Positions 16,119-24,443 of a stretch of 64,000 nt of DNA are shown here, in pieces. The stretch's first letter is position 1. Each line of letters begins with the position of its first letter. The stretch is from Rhizohabitans arisaemae (lineage in GTDB: Bacteria > Actinomycetota > Actinomycetes > Streptosporangiales > Streptosporangiaceae), in the NCBI RefSeq assembly GCF_025996515.1, contig NZ_BLRH01000024.1, positions 186,001 to 250,000 on the forward strand, given 5' to 3'. Below the pieces are notes generated by a model. The model saw only the letters and a program-made list of their open reading frames with translations. It made no database searches and was not told where the DNA came from. A program made the position numbers and the translations under genes.

Positions 16119-16301
16119 ATGTCCCCCACACCCCGGTTGTCCGAGGAGATTGTGGCCGGTTGGCGGAGCGGCGATGTGGAGGGTCCGGCCGGTCCGGTGC
16201 TCGGCGCCTACGCCGAGTCCGAGATCACGATGGACGGATCCGCATTGAGCGGGAGATGCGGCAGCATCTGCACCTGGTCCATGATCCGTGCCTGCTGCTG
16301 A
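16119..16301 (+). CDS. Lanthipeptide precursor 5
   Basis: 60 residues from ATG 16119 (AAGGAGGG upstream). The leader begins MSPTPRLSEEIVAGWRSG; the variable end is DGSALSGRCGSICTWSMIRACC without its first four residues conserved. It is one of two copies (with precursor 6) that lose the TWPP or TGPG core start. Confidence 0.88.
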   Translation: MSPTPRLSEEIVAGWRSGDVEGPAGPVLGAYAESEITMDGSALSGRCGSICTWSMIRACC

Positions 16302-16371
16302 CGTACGTCCGGGAATTCGGCGATCCGTCCTTTTGGCTGGGCGCCGGGCGTCCTGAGTGAAAGGAGGAGCG

Positions 16372-16557
16372 ATGCCCCCGACGGTGGAGGTGTCCGAGGA
16401 GATTGTGGCCGGTTGGCGGAGTGGTGAGGTGGAGGGTCCGGCGGGTCCGGTGTTGCCGGGAACCTACGCCGAGTCCGAGATCACGATGCCCTCGGCGCTG
16501 CGCACCAGAACCTGCGGCACGGTCTGCTCGATATCCCCGACCCGGATGTGCTGCTGA
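16372..16557 (+). CDS. Lanthipeptide precursor 6
   Basis: 61 residues from ATG 16372 (AAGGAGGAG upstream). The most divergent copy: the leader end reads VLPGTYAESEITM (LPGTY replacing LGAY) and the core RTRTCGTVCSISPTRMCC replaces SGxC by RTRTC. All four Cys are kept. Confidence 0.88.
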   Translation: MPPTVEVSEEIVAGWRSGEVEGPAGPVLPGTYAESEITMPSALRTRTCGTVCSISPTRMCC

Positions 16558-16591
16558 GGAACACCGAACGGTGTCACGGGAAGGAGAGTTC

Positions 16592-16774
16592 ATGCCCCCC
16601 ACGCTTGAGTTGTCCGAGGAGATTGTGGCCGGTTGGCGGAGTGGTGAGGTGGAGGGTCCGGCGGGTCCGGTGCTCGGCGCCTACGCCGAGTCCGAGATCA
16701 CGATGACCTGGCCGCCCGTCTCGGGGTACTGCGGAAGCGTCTGTACCGGCTCCTCGCGGTACGACTGCTGCTGA
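16592..16774 (+). CDS. Lanthipeptide precursor 7
   Basis: 60 residues from ATG 16592 (AAGGAGAG upstream). Leader shared with the other copies; the variable end is SGYCGSVCTGSSRYDCC. It lies 101 bp upstream of the LanM gene, the last full copy of the array. Confidence 0.88.
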   Translation: MPPTLELSEEIVAGWRSGEVEGPAGPVLGAYAESEITMTWPPVSGYCGSVCTGSSRYDCC

Positions 16775-16818
16775 CAGCCGTTCCCGGCCGCCGGGCCGGT
16801 CTCACGGTCCTGAGTGCT

Positions 16819-16854
16819 CAGCCCCACGATCAGAGAGGCTTGCTTTGCTGCTGA
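16819..16854 (+). pseudogene. Possible remnant of an eighth precursor
   Basis: A frame ending QRGLLCC-stop (TGC TGC TGA at 16846-16854) closes 21 nt before the LanM start and in the same frame. All seven precursors also end TGCTGCTGA. No leader or start codon precedes it, so if it is homologous it is a truncated relic. The match is short and may be chance. Confidence 0.3.
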
Positions 16855-16875
16855 CGACAACGGCGTACCACCGCC

Positions 16876-19746
16876 GTGGCCGGTGAATTCGACCCGCCGC
16901 TCGGCCCCCTGGTAGACCCGGCGCTGACCGCGCTCGCGACCGGGCTCGACACGATCGAGGATCTAGGGGTGGCCGAGCGGCGGGCGTTTTTCGACGGCGC
17001 GGCCGAGTCGCTGGAGACGACGGTCCGTCTCAAGGTCAACCGGGTGCTGCTGCTTGAGCTCAACGCGGCGCGGATCACCCGTCGCCTCACCGCCGACGAC
17101 CCGGAGGCGCGGTGGCGGGAGTGGAGCGCGCAGCTGGTCGAGCCCGCGTTCTGGCATTCGCTGACCGAGCACTATCCGACGCTGCTGTCCCGGCTGGACG
17201 CCCTCGTCACCGCGCGGTGCGGCGCGGCCGTGACCGCCGCGCGCCGGTTCGCCGAGGATCGGGACGCACTGGAGGTGCTGCTCCCCGGTCCGTGCGGCGG
17301 GTTGACCGCGGTCGGCTTCGGCGAGGGCGACACCCATCGCGGTGGGGACTCGGTGGCGATTCTCACGTTCGAGGCGGGCCGGGTGGTCTACAAGCCGCGC
17401 TCGCTCGCGGTCGACGCGGAGCTGGCCGCCCTGCTGCCCCGGCTTCTCCCCGGCGAGCCGGCGGCCACCCGGATCCGGGTGCCCGCGGTGGTGGTCCGGG
17501 ACGGCTACGGCTGGGCGGAGTTCGTCCAGCACCGGTACTGCGCCGACGACGCCGAACTGCGCCGCTTCTACCGCGGGGTGGGCCAGTGGGCGGCGCTGAT
17601 GCGGCTGCTCGGCGGGAGCGACCTGCACGCCGAGAACCTCATCGCCGTGGGCCCGGTGCCGACCGTGGTCGACTGCGAGACGCTGTTCACCCCGCACGTG
17701 GCGTCGCCGCCGTCCGGGTACGGGCTGGCGATCGACCGGGCGGCCGAGCAGGTCGGCGGGTCGGTGATGCGCACCGGGCTGCTTCCCGGACGGGGTGTGG
17801 CGCTCGGCTGGCGCGGGGTCGACACCTCCGCGCTGGGCTCGCTCCCGGGTGAGCAGCCGGTGGCCGAGACACCGGTCGTGGTGGGCGCCGGCACCGATGA
17901 GGCGAGGATGGGTGTCGAGCACACCGAGGTACGGCTGTCGCAGAACCACCCGAGCCGCGAGCCGGTGCTGCGCGCCTACTGGGATCGGGTGATCGACGGA
18001 TACACCGAGATGAACGACCGCCTGAACGCGCTGGACGCCGCCGGGGAGCTCGCGGGTGAGTTCAGCGGTTTCACCGACCGCCCGATCCGGGTGGTGCTGC
18101 GCGGGACGGAGACGTACGCCGAGCTCGCCCGGATGCTCTGGCATCCGGTCTCCCTGCACGACCAGCCGGCGGCCGTACGGCGTGCCGCGGATCTGCTGGC
18201 CAAGCACGCCGGGAACATGGGCGGGGTCCCGGACGACCCGGAGGTGATCGCCGCCGAGATCGGGGATCTGCTCGTCGGCGACATCCCCTTCTTCGCCACC
18301 ACGCCGCGGCGGGGGCGGATGGACGGGCCGGGCGGGACCGCGTGGGGCGCCGAGCTGAACCTGGTGGAGCACGCCCTGGACCGGTGGCGCGGCCGGGACC
18401 AGGACCTCGACCTCCGCGTCATGCGGTCGGCCCTGGTCAGCGCCTACATCAACGAGGGCTGGCTGCCCGACGGGGAGGCGATGATCCCCGCCCGGATCCG
18501 GACCGGCGACCTCGATCCGGTGCGGCGGGGGCTGGCGGCGGGCATCCTCCGCAGGCTTCGGGACAGCGCGATCCACGCCGAGGACGGCACGGTCACCTGG
18601 ATCGCGCCGATGCTCGACCCGACGGGCTGGTCGGTGCAGCCGCTGTCGCAGGACCTGTACAGCGGGGCGTCCGGGGTCGCGGTGCTGCTCGGCGCCTATC
18701 TCACCGAAGTGGAGCGGGGCCGGGCCGACGAGGTGCCCGGGCTGGAACCGCTGCTGCACGCGGTCCTGCACTCCATCCGCACCGTGGAGGTGCAGATGGA
18801 GAAGGATCGCCGGACGACCTTCAAGATCCGCCCGGAGCCGCCCGGCGGCTACATCGGCCTGGGGTCCCGGATCTGGACGCTGCTGCTGCTCAATCGGTTG
18901 GGGATCAAGAACGGCGACGCCTTGGCCCAGGCGGGCGAGCTCGCCGCCCTGATCCCCGAGGCGGTGGCCGAGGACACCGTGCTCGACATCCTCATCGGCG
19001 CGGCCGGGGCGATCGTGCCGCTGATCAGGCTCGCCGAGCACTCGGGTGACGATCGGTGGCTCGCCGAGGCGCTGCGGATCGGCGAGCGGCTCGCGGGCGG
19101 CGTCACCGCACGGGAGCGGGGCGTGTGCTGGGAGACCCCCAAGTTCCCCGAGGGGCTCGGCGGGGTCGCCCACGGAGCCAGCGGGATCGGGTGGACCCTG
19201 GCCCGGCTCGCCGCCGTGACCGGGCGTGCGGACCTGCGGGAGACGGCTTACGCCGCCTTCGACTACGAGGAGTCGCTGTACCATCCGGAGCTGGCCGGCT
19301 GGCGGGATCTGCGGGGTTTCATGGACGTCGCCGCCGCCTGGTGCCACGGGTCGGGCGGGATCGGCGCGGTCGCCGCGGGCATGCTCGGCGACGGTCAGGA
19401 CGCCCGGCACCTCGACGTGCTCGCCCGCGCGGCGGAGTCCTGCTGGACCTACGGGATGGGCTGGAGCCACACCATCTGTCACGGTGACCTCGGCGCCTGG
19501 GAGACGATCGACCTCGCGTTGCGCGCCGGGGTCGGACCGCCGGGACTGGATCGGGAGCGGCTGGACGCGCGCGTCCTCAGCGGGATAGAGGAGTTCGGGC
19601 CGGTCAGCGGGCTGGCCAGGGAGGCGTTCGTCCCCGGGATGTTCCCCGGACTGGGCGGGGTCGCCTACCAGCTGCTGCGGATGCACCCCGAGTGCACGCT
19701 GCCCTCGCTGCTGCTGCCGGATCCCGGAGAGGCGGTCCCGCTCTGA
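16876..19746 (+). CDS. lanM: Class II lanthipeptide synthetase LanM
   Basis: 956 residues from GTG 16876, the first start after an in-frame TGA. The N-terminal dehydratase (DUF4135) domain contains VVYKPRSLAVDAEL and LLGGSDLHAENLIAVG...VDCETLFTP, the kinase-like phosphate-transfer residues of LanM enzymes. The C-terminal LanC-like cyclase (about 620-950) has zinc ligands C823 (AAWCHGSGGIG) and C868-H869 (TICHGDLGAW). It would phosphorylate and eliminate Ser/Thr in the precursors and close Cys thioether rings. The ribosome binding site is weak. It is transcribed with the seven precursors upstream and the exporter downstream. Confidence 0.95.
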   Translation: MAGEFDPPLGPLVDPALTALATGLDTIEDLGVAERRAFFDGAAESLETTVRLKVNRVLLLELNAARITRRLTADDPEARWREWSAQLVEPAFWHSLTEHYPTLLSRLDALVTARCGAAVTAARRFAEDRDALEVLLPGPCGGLTAVGFGEGDTHRGGDSVAILTFEAGRVVYKPRSLAVDAELAALLPRLLPGEPAATRIRVPAVVVRDGYGWAEFVQHRYCADDAELRRFYRGVGQWAALMRLLGGSDLHAENLIAVGPVPTVVDCETLFTPHVASPPSGYGLAIDRAAEQVGGSVMRTGLLPGRGVALGWRGVDTSALGSLPGEQPVAETPVVVGAGTDEARMGVEHTEVRLSQNHPSREPVLRAYWDRVIDGYTEMNDRLNALDAAGELAGEFSGFTDRPIRVVLRGTETYAELARMLWHPVSLHDQPAAVRRAADLLAKHAGNMGGVPDDPEVIAAEIGDLLVGDIPFFATTPRRGRMDGPGGTAWGAELNLVEHALDRWRGRDQDLDLRVMRSALVSAYINEGWLPDGEAMIPARIRTGDLDPVRRGLAAGILRRLRDSAIHAEDGTVTWIAPMLDPTGWSVQPLSQDLYSGASGVAVLLGAYLTEVERGRADEVPGLEPLLHAVLHSIRTVEVQMEKDRRTTFKIRPEPPGGYIGLGSRIWTLLLLNRLGIKNGDALAQAGELAALIPEAVAEDTVLDILIGAAGAIVPLIRLAEHSGDDRWLAEALRIGERLAGGVTARERGVCWETPKFPEGLGGVAHGASGIGWTLARLAAVTGRADLRETAYAAFDYEESLYHPELAGWRDLRGFMDVAAAWCHGSGGIGAVAAGMLGDGQDARHLDVLARAAESCWTYGMGWSHTICHGDLGAWETIDLALRAGVGPPGLDRERLDARVLSGIEEFGPVSGLAREAFVPGMFPGLGGVAYQLLRMHPECTLPSLLLPDPGEAVPL

Positions 19747-21806
19747 GCTCCGGCCAGGGCGACGACTCCGAGGAGACCGAACTCGAGTCGCCCTACTGGC
19801 ACGTGGCGGAGGCGGTCCGGTACACCGGGCTGTGGCGGATGCTCCGGCGTCTGCCGGCGACCACCCGGCCGGTCGTGGCACTCCTGCTGTCGGCCGGGCG
19901 GTGGCCGGCCGTGACGATCCTGGTGCTTCAGGTCGCCTCGGGTCTGGCCACCGCGCTGGGGCTGCTCGCCACCACCTCGGTCTTCGAGGAGCTGCTCGCC
20001 GGGGGACCGACGGGGGAGCGGGTCGTCGCCGCGCTGCCGGCGCTCGCGCTGCTTGTCGGCGTCTACACGTTCCGCGGGAGTGTGGACGCCGGGGTGACCC
20101 TGGCCCAGGCCCGGCTGGTTCCGCGGGTCCGCCGTCTCGCCGAGGAACGCCTGATGGTGGCGGCGGTCCGGGTGGAGCTGGCCGCCTTCGACGATCCGGC
20201 GTTCTACGACCGGCTGCATCGGGCGCGGGACCGTGCGCTGTATTACCTCGAACGAGCCGTGAACAACATGGTGGAGCTGATCGGCGCGTCGTTCGCGGTG
20301 CTCGCGGCGGCGGGGAGCCTGAGCGTGCTGCATCCGGTGCTGCTTCCGGTGCTCGCGGTCGCCGTGCTGCCGGAGGGGTGGGCGGTGCTGCGGGTGGCCC
20401 GGCTGGGCTACGACTCGATGGTCCGTACCAGCGCCCTGGACCGCCGGGTCCGCATGATGCTGGACCTGGCCACGGTCCGGGACCCCGCGGCGGAGATCCG
20501 GGTCTGCCAGGCGCAGCCGTTCGTGCTGGACGAGTACCGGCAGGTGGCCGACGAGCTCTGCCGCCACGAGGTCCGGGTCGGTGTGGATCAGGCGCGGACC
20601 CGGGCGGTGGGGCGCGCGCTCGCCGGCATCGTGACCGGGGCCACCTTCGTCCTGCTCGGGGCGCTGCTGCACGCGGGCTGGATCCCGCTGGCGGTGGCGG
20701 GGACCGCGGTGATCGCGATCCGCTCGGCCACCGCCGCGCTCACCCGGCTGGTGATCGCGCTGAACCTCCTCTTCGAGCAGTCCCTCTACGTCGGCGACTA
20801 CCAGGAGTTCCTGGCCGACGCCGACAGCCGGAGCCGTTCGTCGGGCCGGGTGGGCCGGATGGGCTCGGCCGCGGCGTTCTCCCTGACCACGCCGGAGGGC
20901 GGGCCCGCCGACCGGGACGGCGCCCGTACCGGCTCCGAGGAGGCCGGTACGGCGTCAGCGGGGCCTCAGGCGATCAGCCTCAGCGGGGTGGACTTCCGCT
21001 ATCCGGGCAGCCCGGAGGGGATGTACGCCCTGCGGGAGGTCGAGCTGACCCTGTACGCGGGGCAGACCGTCGCGCTGGTCGGGGAGAACGGATCGGGGAA
21101 GAGCACCCTCGCGAAGATCATCGCGGGGCTCTACCGGCCGACCTCGGGGACCGTCGCCTGGGATGGGACGGACCTGCGGGAGATCGACGACGACGGTGTC
21201 GCGGACCGGATCGTGCTGGTCTCCCAGCATCCGGTCCGGTGGCCGCACAACGCGCGGATGAACGTCCGGGTCGGACGGTACGACCGCCCCGACCCGGGTG
21301 ACCTCGCCCTCCGCTCCGCGGCGGATCGGGCCCGGGTCACCGAGGTGGTGGAGACGCTGCCGAAAGGCTGGGACACCCTGCTGTCCAAGTACTTCCGCGG
21401 TGGGCACGAGCTGTCCGGGGGGCAGTGGCAGCGGCTCGCGGTGGCCCGTGGTCTCTACCGGGACGCCCCGCTGCTCATCTGGGACGAGCCGACGGCTCCG
21501 CTGGACGCCAAGGCGGAGTACGCGGTCTACGAGACGCTGCGCCGGATCGGCGGCGGCCGTACCGTGGTCCTCATCACCCATCGGCTGGCGAGCGTCCGCA
21601 ATGCGGATCAGATCCACCTTTTACACAAGGGTCGAATCATTGAGTCAGGAACTCATCCGGAATTGGTCGCCAACGGGGGACGATATGCGGAAATGTATGA
21701 GTTGCAAGCGCGGATGTATGCCGCGACGCCCGAAGAGACGGAAAAGCTGTGGCAATCGTCGATTCCGGACTGGCCAGACTCGCCCGCCGTATCAACGGAT
21801 CGCTGA
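19692..21806 (+). CDS. ABC exporter (fused TM and ATPase domains) for the lanthipeptide
   Basis: 704 residues from GTG 19692, overlapping lanM by 55 bp. The start is uncertain: a GTG at 19803 or a non-canonical start near the lanM stop (GGAGAGG upstream) would trim up to 37 residues. About six membrane segments occupy residues 60-350. The ATPase has GENGSGKST, LSGGQWQRLAVARG and LLIWDEPTAPLD. No C39 peptidase domain precedes the membrane part, so leader removal must be done by another protein. Its end overlaps the FAD oxidase start. Confidence 0.9.
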   Translation: MHAALAAAAGSRRGGPALSSGQGDDSEETELESPYWHVAEAVRYTGLWRMLRRLPATTRPVVALLLSAGRWPAVTILVLQVASGLATALGLLATTSVFEELLAGGPTGERVVAALPALALLVGVYTFRGSVDAGVTLAQARLVPRVRRLAEERLMVAAVRVELAAFDDPAFYDRLHRARDRALYYLERAVNNMVELIGASFAVLAAAGSLSVLHPVLLPVLAVAVLPEGWAVLRVARLGYDSMVRTSALDRRVRMMLDLATVRDPAAEIRVCQAQPFVLDEYRQVADELCRHEVRVGVDQARTRAVGRALAGIVTGATFVLLGALLHAGWIPLAVAGTAVIAIRSATAALTRLVIALNLLFEQSLYVGDYQEFLADADSRSRSSGRVGRMGSAAAFSLTTPEGGPADRDGARTGSEEAGTASAGPQAISLSGVDFRYPGSPEGMYALREVELTLYAGQTVALVGENGSGKSTLAKIIAGLYRPTSGTVAWDGTDLREIDDDGVADRIVLVSQHPVRWPHNARMNVRVGRYDRPDPGDLALRSAADRARVTEVVETLPKGWDTLLSKYFRGGHELSGGQWQRLAVARGLYRDAPLLIWDEPTAPLDAKAEYAVYETLRRIGGGRTVVLITHRLASVRNADQIHLLHKGRIIESGTHPELVANGGRYAEMYELQARMYAATPEETEKLWQSSIPDWPDSPAVSTDR

Positions 21807-23176
21807 TCCTGCCAGGTGATCAGGCATACCAGCGGGTCCGCAAACTGTTCATCGGCAGGATCCACGAGGTGCTGCCCCGCGCGATCGTCCGCTGCGCCGA
21901 CCCCAGGGACGTGGTGGCGGCCCTCGCCTTCGCCCGCGGGCATCGCCTCCCGTTCGCGATCCGCAGCGGCGGGCACAGCTTCGCCGAATACTCCACCACC
22001 GACGGGCTCCTCATCGACCTCGGCGCCATGGACTCCGTGCAGGTCCGCCCCGGCACGGTGACCACCGGGCCGGGCACCCTCCTCGGCCCACTCGCGGCGC
22101 GGCTCGCCGAGTACAACCGGCTCGTCCCCTGTGGCTGGTGCCCCGGGGTCGGGGTCGCCGGAGCCGTCCTCGGCGGCGGCTACGGCACACTCAGCAGGCT
22201 GTACGGGCTCGGCGCCGACCACCTGCTCGCGGCACAGGTCGTCCTCGCCGACGGCCGGGTCGTCTGGGCCGACGAGATGCGGGAACCCGAGCTGTTCTGG
22301 GCGCTGCGGGGAGCCGGGGGCGGGAACTTCGGGGTGGTCACCGCGATGACGCTGATGACCCGGCCGGCGGTGCCCGTCGTCACGGTGCACTGCCGCTGGC
22401 CGTACGGGCACGCGGCCCGGGTGATCGAGGAATGGCAGCGCTGGGCGCCGGCGGCCGAAGACGAGATCAACATCGAGCTGGGGGTCTTCGCGAGCGGCTT
22501 CCCCGACGAGCCCCTCTCCGTGGCGGCCTTCGGCGTCATGGCCTTGCCCGCGGACACGGCGCGGCGGCGGCTCGCCGAGTTCGTCGAGCGGGTCGGCGCC
22601 GCACCGGACCTTCTCGAACTCGGCGAACTCGACGCCCGGGCCGCCGCCCGCCACCACGCCTACGCCGGGGACGCCGGAGACGGGATCGAGCCGGACCCGC
22701 TGCCGGCCGGGGAACGGCCCGGCCTGCGGATGTCCAAGTCGGAGTTCTTCGACCGGCCGCTCCCCGCCGCGGCCGTCGGGGAACTCCTCACCGGGTTCGC
22801 CGAGGGCCGGGGCACGGGGATCGCGCGGGACCTGGAGTTCGTCCCCTGGCGCGGGGCGATCGGCCGGGTCTCGCCGGACGCCACCGCCTTCGTCCACCGC
22901 GAGCCGCTCTTCCTGCTCAAACACGCGGTCCAGACGGGGTGCCGGGCCACCGACGAGCGGAGGCGGGACGCCAGACGGTGGCTGGTCCGGTCATGGAGCA
23001 CCACCCATCCGTACGGGTCGGGCGGCGTCTACCCCAACTATCCCGATCCCGACCTGAGCGGGTGGGAGCAGGCCTATTACGGGGACAACCTGGCCCGGCT
23101 GCGGGCGGCGAAAGCCGAATACGACCCGGCTTCGCTCTTCCGCTTCGAGCAGTCCATCCCCGCCGGCGTCGGCTGA
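21749..23176 (+). CDS. Berberine-bridge-enzyme-like FAD-linked oxidase
   Basis: 475 residues from GTG 21749, overlapping the exporter by 58 bp. The FAD-binding domain has IRSGGHSF with H76 and CGWCPGVGVAGAVLGGGYG with C131, the His/Cys pair that attaches flavin at two points in BBE-type oxidases. The C-terminal BBE segment YPNYPDPDLSGWEQAYYGDN is present. Overlap with the exporter makes it part of the lanthipeptide operon. It may oxidise the modified peptide (for example Tyr, Trp or a thioether); such a tailoring enzyme is unusual for lanthipeptides. Substrate is inferred from position only. Confidence 0.9.
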   Translation: MAIVDSGLARLARRINGSLILPGDQAYQRVRKLFIGRIHEVLPRAIVRCADPRDVVAALAFARGHRLPFAIRSGGHSFAEYSTTDGLLIDLGAMDSVQVRPGTVTTGPGTLLGPLAARLAEYNRLVPCGWCPGVGVAGAVLGGGYGTLSRLYGLGADHLLAAQVVLADGRVVWADEMREPELFWALRGAGGGNFGVVTAMTLMTRPAVPVVTVHCRWPYGHAARVIEEWQRWAPAAEDEINIELGVFASGFPDEPLSVAAFGVMALPADTARRRLAEFVERVGAAPDLLELGELDARAAARHHAYAGDAGDGIEPDPLPAGERPGLRMSKSEFFDRPLPAAAVGELLTGFAEGRGTGIARDLEFVPWRGAIGRVSPDATAFVHREPLFLLKHAVQTGCRATDERRRDARRWLVRSWSTTHPYGSGGVYPNYPDPDLSGWEQAYYGDNLARLRAAKAEYDPASLFRFEQSIPAGVG

Positions 23177-23229
23177 CCGCTCCGCGCCCAGGCGGGTCAG
23201 CCGGATGCCGGCGGTTGCCCAGGCGGTTC

Positions 23230-23766
23230 CTACCGCGAGGGGTGGGCGAAGTTGGTGAACTTGGTCGGTCCCCCGCACGGGCTCGCTTCGCGGCCGTAGT
23301 TGCCGATGTTGCCCCATCTTTCGAACCGCAGGCCGTTGAAACTCGCGGTCTTGCGGATGGAATGGGTACGGGTGATGTTGTTCCCGGGCGCGATCCGGAG
23401 GTGCTCGGTGGTGCCGGCGTTCCAGAGCTGCTGTCCGCCCGCGACCAGCACGCCGCCGCCGAGGGACACCGACTTCCTGGTGTTCGGGGCCCAGTAGCGG
23501 ACCACGAGTTTGTCGACGTAGACGGTGGTCCGGGTGACGTTGCGGACGTGCCAGGTGACCTGCATCTGAAATGACTTGCCCGGCAGGCAGCTCGGCAGGC
23601 CGGTGCCGTCCTTGTACATCGCGTCGCTCTGATGGGTGGTCGAGCCGGTGCCCCGCAGGAGGTAGGTCTCCACCGCTTGCACGGTCGCGGCGGAGGCGGG
23701 GGACTGCATCAGGGTCACCCCCATGGCGGCCGCGGCCAGAGTCAGGAGCTTTCCTCTTTTCAACAT
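23230..23766 (-). CDS. Secreted hypothetical protein (178 aa)
   Basis: ATG 23766 has GGAAGG upstream on the reverse strand. Residues 1-26 (MLKRGKLLTLAAAAMGVTLM then QSPASA) form a Sec signal peptide with an ASA cleavage site. The mature part is beta-rich, with WHVRNVTRTTVYVDKLVVRYW and two Cys. No family recognised. It faces the lanthipeptide operon tail to tail, so it need not belong to it. Confidence 0.75.
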   Translation of the reverse strand: MLKRGKLLTLAAAAMGVTLMQSPASAATVQAVETYLLRGTGSTTHQSDAMYKDGTGLPSCLPGKSFQMQVTWHVRNVTRTTVYVDKLVVRYWAPNTRKSVSLGGGVLVAGGQQLWNAGTTEHLRIAPGNNITRTHSIRKTASFNGLRFERWGNIGNYGREASPCGGPTKFTNFAHPSR

Positions 23767-23957
23767 GTGTTTCCTTCCACCTGAAGGGGAGACGGTGAAG
23801 TGCCGTGGGTCCGCGGAGGCTACGCCGTCCATACGGATTCGTGCGGCGTCGTCGGCTTCTTGAACGGGATCCCTGGTTATCGCCGACCTGTGTCGATGAA
23901 GATGTCGGGGGATTCCTATATCCCCTCATGTCGCCTGGTCTACCGGTCAGGTGGAAC

Positions 23958-23979
23958 CTTAGGGCTTGCTTAACATTTG
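23958..23979 (+). repeat. Dispersed 22-bp repeat, copy 1
   Basis: CTTAGGGCT(T/C)GCTTAACATT(T/C)G is found here and at 43470-43491 with two differences. Both copies are intergenic and in the same orientation. Confidence 0.5.
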
Positions 23980-24286
23980 GCTGAGTTGTTTTATCCACGC
24001 GAATCGTTCCAATTCTTGGTGGATTTCCGGCGTCGTGCCGAGCCGTACGGGCTTAGGGACTCGGTCGGGCCGGCGGCGTCGGGGGTTCCTCCGAGGTCTG
24101 GTCACCTTTCGTGTTGGTGTCGCGTGTTGTTGCTCCTGTATGCCCGCTTCCCCGACTGAATCTGTACGGAGCGTGATGGACTTCGGTCGTTCTTCTATTT
24201 GTATCTAAAATCCGGACATATATGTTTTGTATAACCGGTGAAATTTGGGGTGAAGAATCTAGACCCGGCTCCTGTAATTAGGCAAG

Positions 24287-24302
24287 TGTGACATGGATCA
24301 CA
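24287..24302. promoter_or_regulatory. CRP/FNR-type binding site upstream of the RHS toxin
   Basis: TGTGA-CATGGA-TCACA is a perfect match to the TGTGA-N6-TCACA palindrome bound by CRP proteins (E. coli CRP, mycobacterial Rv3676, corynebacterial GlxR). It lies about 140 bp upstream of the giant RHS gene in an AT-rich region. Confidence 0.65.
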
Positions 24303-24443
24303 TTCTAGATATATGACTTTATGTGTTATTTATGGGTCGGATATTAGAGATCAACTCCATGCGCGGACCAGCCGGCAGGGCAGGCGTGGGAGTCGACGGG
24401 GCTCAACACTTTCGGCATTGAGTACGCGGGGGAGCGACCGCTT

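Larger units (their letters stand above)
23767..24443. promoter_or_regulatory. Long AT-rich intergenic region before the RHS toxin
   Basis: No gene is supported here. The last 260 bp are distinctly AT-rich and contain the perfect CRP-type palindrome at 24287-24302; a 22-bp sequence shared with 43470-43491 lies at 23958-23979. Confidence 0.6.

Noticed and set aside
15030-16774. Repetitive array considered as a CRISPR or simple satellite
   Set aside because: Repeats are full coding units with their own start, ribosome binding site and stop; the variable parts are in-frame codons, not spacers.
16963-19881. 972-codon reverse-strand frame opposite lanM
   Set aside because: High-GC antisense shadow without motifs; lanM on the forward strand is complete.
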